In this document: piece after piece, positions 58,190-64,000 of the stretch
How positions within the stretch are numbered: the first letter of the stretch is position 1
Layout of the letters: each line of letters begins with the position of its first letter
From: Valencia hispanica
Lineage: Eukaryota; Chordata; Actinopteri; Cyprinodontiformes; Valenciidae
DNA: 64,000 nucleotides
Reading direction: 5' to 3'
Assembly (NCBI GenBank): GCA_963556495.2
Contig: OY747722.1
Location: forward strand, 18,815,501-18,879,500
The notes under the pieces: generated by a model
The model's database searches: none
Seen by the model: only the letters and a program-made list of their open reading frames with translations
What the model was told of the DNA's origin: nothing
Position numbers and translations under genes: made by a program

Positions 58190-59415
58190 AGGCTAGAATG
58201 TCCACTAGCAACACTAGTGGACAGTAACACACAATATTATGGTTTTACTAGTACCACTAGTAAAAGCCAAAAAGTGTACTAGTAGCACTAGTGAGACTTT
58301 TTTGATTTCACTAGTACCACTAGAAGAGGGCAACATGTCTACTAGTACTACTAGTAAGGGCCAAAATGTGTACTAGTAGCACTAGTAAGTGGCAAAATAT
58401 CCACTAGTAGCACAAGTAGGGGACTTTTACACCTTACTAGTAGTACTAGTGAGATCAAAAATGCTCACTAGTGTTACTAGAGGCAAGGTTTTGCTTTTTA
58501 CTAGTGTGACTGGTAGAAGAAAGTTTGTCTCACTCGTGAGCTTCTGAACGTCACATGTAAAGGCTTTGGCTGTACTAGTGCTCATCTGCGCATCACTAGT
58601 TCGCAACTAGTATACCACTAGTATGCAATTACACACTACTAGTGCGTGACTACACACTACTAGTGCAACATTCCTTTAACATGTGAGACATTTCTGCACA
58701 CTGGTAGGACAACTTTGGCATACTAGTAGGACAGCTACATCTTACTAGTGAGGGAAAACTGTGCACTAGTTTACAATTCTGTACCGCTAGTGCTACTAGT
58801 GACATCATAAATTTCTACCAGTTAACATCTAGTGCTGCATTAGTAGTACTAGTAGCATACAGATGTCAACTAGTGCAAAGTTTTGCCTCACTAGTAAGAC
58901 GTAGCTGTCCTACTAGTATGTCAAATTTGTCCTACTAGTGTGCAGAAATGTCTCACATGTTACAGAAATGTTGCACTAGTAGTGTGTAGTCACGCACTAG
59001 TAGTGTGCAATTGCATACTAGTGGTAAGCTAGTTGAGAACTAGTGATGGGCAGATGTGCACTAGTACAGCCAAAGCCTTTTCATGTGACGTTTAGAAGCT
59101 CACTAGTGAGACAAACTTTCTTCTACTAGTTACCCTAGTAAAAAACAAAACCTTGCCACTAGTAACACTAGTGAGCATTTTTGATCTCACTAGTACTACT
59201 AGTAAGGTGTAAAAGTCCCCTACTTGTGCTACTAGTGGATATTTTGCCACTTACTAGTGCTACTAGTACACATTTTGGCCCTTACTAATAGTACTAGTAG
59301 AGTAAAACATGCCTCACTAGTAGCACTAGTAGACATGTTGACCTTTTCTTGTAGTACTATTAATATGATAAAAGTCTCACTAGTGCTACTAGTAGACTGT
59401 CTGGCTTTTACTAGT
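58190..59415. repeat. Internal 1.2-kb palindrome of copy 2
   Basis: The arms are inverted about a centre near 58,805. For example, GGCTTTGGCTGTACTAGTGC at 58563 mirrors CACTAGTACAGCCAAAGCC at 59061. It is the same structure as in copy 1. Confidence 0.8.
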
Positions 59416-59439
59416 TTTACTAGTAAGGTAAAACACATC

Positions 59440-59927
59440 CTCACTAGTACCACTAGTGGATATTTTAGCTTTCACTAGTACTACTAGTGAGCATCTTCGT
59501 TGTTACTAGTAGTACTAGTAAGAAAAAAAACCACCCCACTAGTTCTACTAGTGGACATTTTGTCTCTTACCAGTACATTTAGTGAGGTCAAAATGCCTTA
59601 CTAGTGCTACTAGTCGGTATTTTTGCGCTACTAGTAGGGTTCTGGAGGCTACTAGTGCGTGACACATGCCTACTAGTTGGGTCTAGTAGTGTCACTAGTG
59701 CTGCACAGTAGTTTACTAGTAAGGTTTGATTGCATACTAGTAGTCCAAAAGTGGCACTAGTAGTGGAAAAAACGTGACAAGTAAGACACAGTCGTTATAC
59801 TAGTGCACCCTAGTCGTTATACTAGTCTGCCAAATTGTCTTACTAGTGAGGATGAAGTGTGTACTAGTACATGGATTTAAAGTTGGATATCAAAGATATC
59901 TAATAAATGCTCAAACGGCTTTCCATA
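59440..59927 (-). repeat. Right terminal inverted repeat of copy 2
   Basis: It ends GGCTTTCCATA at 59927, followed by the duplicated CATATT at 59928-59933. Confidence 0.87.
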
Positions 59928-60479
59928 CATATTGGCTTTCTTTCACTTTATTCCATTGGTCAATCTTTGCTTATTCCTTCTACTCATTTTTACCAATTTT
60001 TATATTTTGTTTCTCCAGATATTTCCCACAGGACAAAAACAATAGTGAAAAATCCCACCTGTGTAGGCCAGTGAGTTATCACCTAAAATGCACTTCTCAT
60101 TATAGCATTACAAGCCAGGTATTGGTGGGTTTACTGACAATAGCTAGATGCAGTGTTGTAGTTCATCACTGAGCTGTCACAGCTACAGGCAGATATGCAA
60201 AATAAATCTTATTAAAACCAAGACCTAAAACCATTTTCTTTTCTCTATCTTCCTCTTGCAGTCATGCATTTTACCTATGACTATAGTTGTACTTTTTAAC
60301 TTATATCAATTTTAGTGGTAATTGCTGCACCTTAGACAATGCTGTGAAAAAGTACAGTATATTTGCTCTTCCAGGTTTCTTCTTTCTTTTTGCTACTTCA
60401 TTGTACTTGAATATTTAAAAACATCAAACAGATGTTTATACTGTTTAAAGATAACCTGGGTTAGTAAAAAAGTTTAAAA

Positions 60480-61470
60480 TGATTTCATTTGAAAGTAAAA
60501 AAGCAAATACACTAGAAAAAGAAATGGCTCCAAAACCTAATAACTGCCTGTACCCACCTTGCCCACAGAAACTGCCATAAGTGTTAGTAATAACTGGCTG
60601 TGAATCTTTTACACCCCCTGGTCGGAAATTCAAGGTTGCATTTTGATTGCAAAATGAATTTTTTTCCAAGCATGAACATGGTCTAATTCATGGTTTCATC
60701 AGTTATGAAAATAGTCTATCTTGAAGCAGCAGAGTAGCTCTAAATCATCACACTTGCACCACTTCCACATGTTTGACTGTTGCCATGATGTCCTTTTTCA
60801 CAGATGCTTGGTTTAAAACCGATTTACTGGGACACAAACCTTCCAGAAAGCCTGACTTTAGTTTGGTTAGTATAAAAATTATTTGTCTTTGTGTTGATGA
60901 ATGTTCTTTGCCAAAGAGGGTCTCTCCTCTTTTTGGTCAGCACTGGTTTCTGCTTTGGAACTCTCCTGTGGATGGTGTCTTTGTCCAGCCTCATTCTTAC
61001 TGTTGAACCATGAACACTAAGGGAGGTGAGGCCTGCAGTGGATTAGAAGTCGTCCTCTTTTTTTTTTTTTTTTTTTTCAACTTCCTAGTTGAGTAGTTAA
61101 TAAGTTGGCCATTCTTAGGAAGGTTCCTCAGTCTACCAGGTTTTCTCCATTTGTGAATAATGGCTCTCACTGTGGTTCACTGGAATCATAAACTGCAGTT
61201 CCGTTTTAGACCGATAAATGTTAAAAACGTCATTTTGTTTCTCCACTCATTTCCTGTAATTTTCCATAGATCAGACCATAATGTGCTTAAATTTATTCAC
61301 ATTGTCAGACAGATCCTATTTAAATGATTTCTTGATTATACGGGTCTGGTAGTAATCAGTCACGGGTGTGGCTGTGAAACTGAATTAAAAAAATGTGGGC
61401 AATCAGTTAATTGACTGTTTAACAAGGTGTGCAATTATTTTTCACAAAGACATATTGATTTTAGTTGTTT
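60480..61470 (-). pseudogene. Tc1 remnant G, minus strand, decayed
   Basis: On the minus strand, Tc1 blocks occur in order from about 61,460 down: leader, the region complementary to GAATAATGGCTCTCACTGTG (61156), the complement of CTCTCCTGTGGATGGTGTCT (60960), the catalytic-region remains near 60,600-60,800, and a CAGTTATTAG-type 3' end near 60,540. A T-run at 61058-61077 interrupts it. No continuous frame remains. Confidence 0.6.
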
Positions 61471-62325
61471 TCACCTTAAGTAAATAAGTCATTTGGAAAC
61501 GACATGCTGTCGTTACTCGGGTTATCTTCCTAGGATATTAAAGAATGTTAAATCTGAACCATTTTAGTGGGGCTAAATAGCAACAGCTGAAGAAATGCTG
61601 AAAGGGAGAAATGCTTTTTTTACTTCACTGTAGAACTATGGCAACTTTTTTCTTTAATGCATTTAGCTTTTCTTTTTTTTCTGTTTCAATGCTGACCTTT
61701 CAATTTCTTACCTTATCTTTCCCCATCTATTAAAAAGGAAACGGCTCTTTATTTCAAAAAATAAAATCAATCGAGTCCTTTTCAATTTTTCCTTGCTAAC
61801 TTAGTTGACAGAGCAGTGATGCATTTCTTTGCACTGCAACTATCATACTTGTAAGATGGGTGAGTTTGGCTCTTTTCTCTTAAAACTGTCAACCTTTGGT
61901 GTAAATATGTTGATACTCGCACAACCACACACATGCATATTTGGACACACACACAGAGATGAGGAGCCCATCTCATATCTCCTTGTTTTCCTGTCAAGAA
62001 TGTTTCAGGTTTTGTGATAGCATAGTTATAGCCGAGTGTCATTTTGTTGCTAGATGTACTTTTATAAACTAGGAATGATACACAAAGTGATAGCGACACA
62101 CACAATTAGAAGACTGACAAGTGGTGAATGGTACATTTTTCCATTGTGCCTGGTTAGGAATATACCAAAGCACACTTTCTCTTTCAATATCAATTAATTT
62201 TAATGCATAAAAAGAGAGGAGTGAGTTCAGTGCAGGGTTCTCTGGACTTTAGGCTTATTTTCTAGCCTTGACCGCAGAGGTATTAGAAACTCCTCTGTCA
62301 CATTTATGGTTCACTCTAAGCATTC
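61471..62325. other. Spacer
   Basis: No gene or recognised repeat. Confidence 0.4.
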
Positions 62326-62520
62326 CAGTACAAAGGTATTTGCCCTCTTACAGATTTCTTCTGTTTTTGCATTTTGTCACTTAAATATGTCTTATCATTG
62401 ACATTATTGTGATGGAGTGGTGATCTTGGGTTGCTTTTTTGCTTCAAGACCTGGACAACTTGTTGTGATTGATGGAACCATGAATTCTGTACTAGAAAAT
62501 CCATTTATTACAGAGGGACT
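62326..62520 (+). pseudogene. Tc1 remnant H, short
   Basis: A terminal-type block (AAGGTATTTGCCCTCTTACA, 62334) is joined to a mid-transposase block (GCTTCAAGACCTGGACAACT and GATGGAACCATGAATTCTG). It is therefore an internally deleted Tc1 copy related to remnants F and G. Confidence 0.55.
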
Positions 62521-62639
62521 AACACTGAAACATTTGTGTAAACAGCAAAAACGATCTTTTTTTTACTGTGATGGTGTATACTTATCATTATCTTGCTACA
62601 TCTGTTGCTGTATTTTTGGCAGTTTCAAAAGACAATGCC

Positions 62640-63055
62640 GGTATCACTGAGCTTTTTGGTCATTCATAAGTGGTCATTCATAAGTGGGCATCCTGTGGCG
62701 GCAATGTGGCACAATCAGCTGTTTATCACAAAAGATTATGTAATAATTTCTGGATTCTTTCTCAGATTTTTGTTCCATATTGACATGATGGCATCACCTA
62801 GTTTCAGCATATTTGTCAGCGTTACCTCTATGAAGGCAATCTACAGTGCCTCCTTTTGCCAAAGCTGCTCTATTAGATTGAGATCGGGTACTGTGGGCGT
62901 TATTTAACTCCCTGGGATGTTGAAAGATGCCAGTTTGAGATGGTTGAGATCCATGAGAGAGCGCAGTGCTCCTACTGTAGGTAAGCACCAGAAGATGGAT
63001 GTACAGTGGTTATAAAGACAGACACAGTAGCAACACTTCTCATGTAGTTTCTGGG
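62640..63055 (-). pseudogene. Tc1-like remnant I, minus strand
   Basis: The complement of CTCTATTAGATTGAGATCGG (62867, the SPDLNPIE-coding region read in reverse) and later blocks (CACCAGAAGATGGATGTACA, 62987) fit an antisense Tc1 transposase of another subfamily. A direct repeat (GTGGTCATTCATAAGTGG-like) lies at 62657-62687. No frame survives. Confidence 0.45.
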
Positions 63056-64000
63056 ATGAAGGAGATAAAAAAGGTCCTAAGGAAAGAGGTAAGAAAGAAA
63101 GAAATCAAGCACACATGGAATGAAAAAAGGACTCTAAAGAAGGGATTGAACCTTCAGAAAATAAAATAAGAATGCAGTTTAAGGATGCAAATCTTTATCT
63201 CATTATCTTGCTTCATAAATTTGCAGAAAAAATTCTGAAATTAAATTCCATACTTTTCCAAATTTTGCAGAAACCCTGCAATACCCTTTCTTGCCAATTC
63301 TGATGCTTGCTTGAAGTTGTTTTCACCACTTCTAGATGCAAAATTCATGGAGGGGTGGCAAGGTTATTGGCTGATTCTTTGTGTTAATAAGCAATTAAAC
63401 AGGATCCAGACCCTCTGCCTCTTTGTCATGTTGACAGGGACTATAGAACGTGGTAGATTGTGTAGCTCTGCTTTTTTGTATCTTGATGCACTGTTTGGTA
63501 TGTTGTGTGGCTACTGGGTACATAGATTAATTCATGGTTCATGGCATGCCCTATGAACTGCAGCACTGGATATGACTAACTGTAATCTCAATAGGTGGCA
63601 GAAATTACATATAATATAGCCATGTAAACATCCATTTTAACAAACAAGTATATGTTAATAGAAACAAATTATGAGCTAGCTAGTCCGTAATAAACGCACA
63701 TTTGTAATCACCCTCCTTTTATTTTGAGGGAAACCAATAATTTGGCTGCAAATCTGCTTGTCATTTGGTGGTCTGTCAGCCTTGCAGTCAACAACTGAGG
63801 CAGTCAGCAAAGTTGCCCAGCTGATTTTGCCAGCCAGACTTTCCCTCTACTGTCCTTTAAGCCAATAAAATTAGCTTGTCCAAAACAAACAAGCTTTTCC
63901 ACCAGTATGCTCAATCCAAAGAATGTGAGAAGCATGGGAGGTTGGGAGGAAGAATGAAAAAACATGGGAAATGACAAAAACAATTAAAAGGGTAATGATC
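63056..64000. other. Unassigned end of window
   Basis: The ORF at 63311-63556 has no recognisable motif. Nothing else is supported. Confidence 0.35.

Larger units (their letters stand above)
52692..59927. mobile_element. ACTAGT element, copy 2 (7,236 bp, inverted relative to copy 1)
   Basis: The ends are TATGGAAAGCCTTTTGAGCA on the left and the complement of TGCTCAAACGGCTTTCCATA on the right, with the 6-bp duplication CATATT. The order is the reverse of copy 1: terminal repeat (52692-53180), modules, segment D (53390-53902), 30-bp array (53903-57660), segment B (57663-58135), palindrome (58190-59415), terminal repeat (59440-59927). Sequence outside the array is closely similar to copy 1. The size difference is almost entirely the array. 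No transposase is encoded. Confidence 0.93.

Overview
The window is animal nuclear DNA, almost certainly from a teleost fish. It is AT-rich, has no operon-like gene packing, and is crowded with repeat families typical of bony fish: several Tc1 lineages, a Maui/L2-type LINE, tRNA-derived SINEs, hAT and PIF/Harbinger pieces, and long dinucleotide microsatellites. I found no intact host protein-coding gene. Three or four short stretches could be host or transposon exons because they end at good splice donors, but none is recognisable with confidence. The window is best read as intergenic or intronic DNA shaped by transposons.

Layout. 1-2,960: LINE endonuclease piece, a candidate exon, a probable solo LTR (2127-2553) and a tRNA-derived SINE. 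3,248-5,782: three near-identical 845-bp tandem units, then a 235-bp (GA)n tract. 6,621-7,954: dead Tc1 (A). 9,659-11,351: hAT-type element with an 8-bp target duplication and one exon-like ORF. 13.4-16.5 kb: a Sleeping-Beauty-like MITE and a long-TIR Tc1 (B). 19,590-24,642: Tc1 (C) split by a 4.34-kb ACTAGT-rich element. 24.7-26.6 kb: Maui/L2 LINE. 27-37 kb: Tc1 remnants, including a nearly complete one (D, 34,250-35,737). 37,117-42,215: a second large foldback-type element built from AGCTAA-rich modules, with a Harbinger transposase tail beside it. 42.7-52.6 kb: MITEs, SINE, TTAA-flanked element and Tc1 remnants. 52,692-59,927: a second, inverted, 7.24-kb copy of the ACTAGT element. 60-64 kb: Tc1 remnants.

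The most striking content is the ACTAGT element. Both copies start 5'-TATGGAAAGCC and end with the reverse complement. Each is flanked by a different perfect 6-bp direct repeat (GGCCAT and CATATT), so they moved as discrete units. Both have the same internal order: a terminal inverted repeat of about 0.48 kb, a 1.2-kb internal palindrome, a unique segment B, a 30-bp satellite array that switches orientation, a unique segment D, and the other terminal repeat. Nearly all non-unique sequence follows one module, ACTAGT-NNN-ACTAGT plus about 15 nt. No transposase is encoded. The satellite core grew from about 0.87 kb in one copy to about 3.75 kb in the other, so a transposon appears to be breeding a satellite. 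I do not recognise this family by name.
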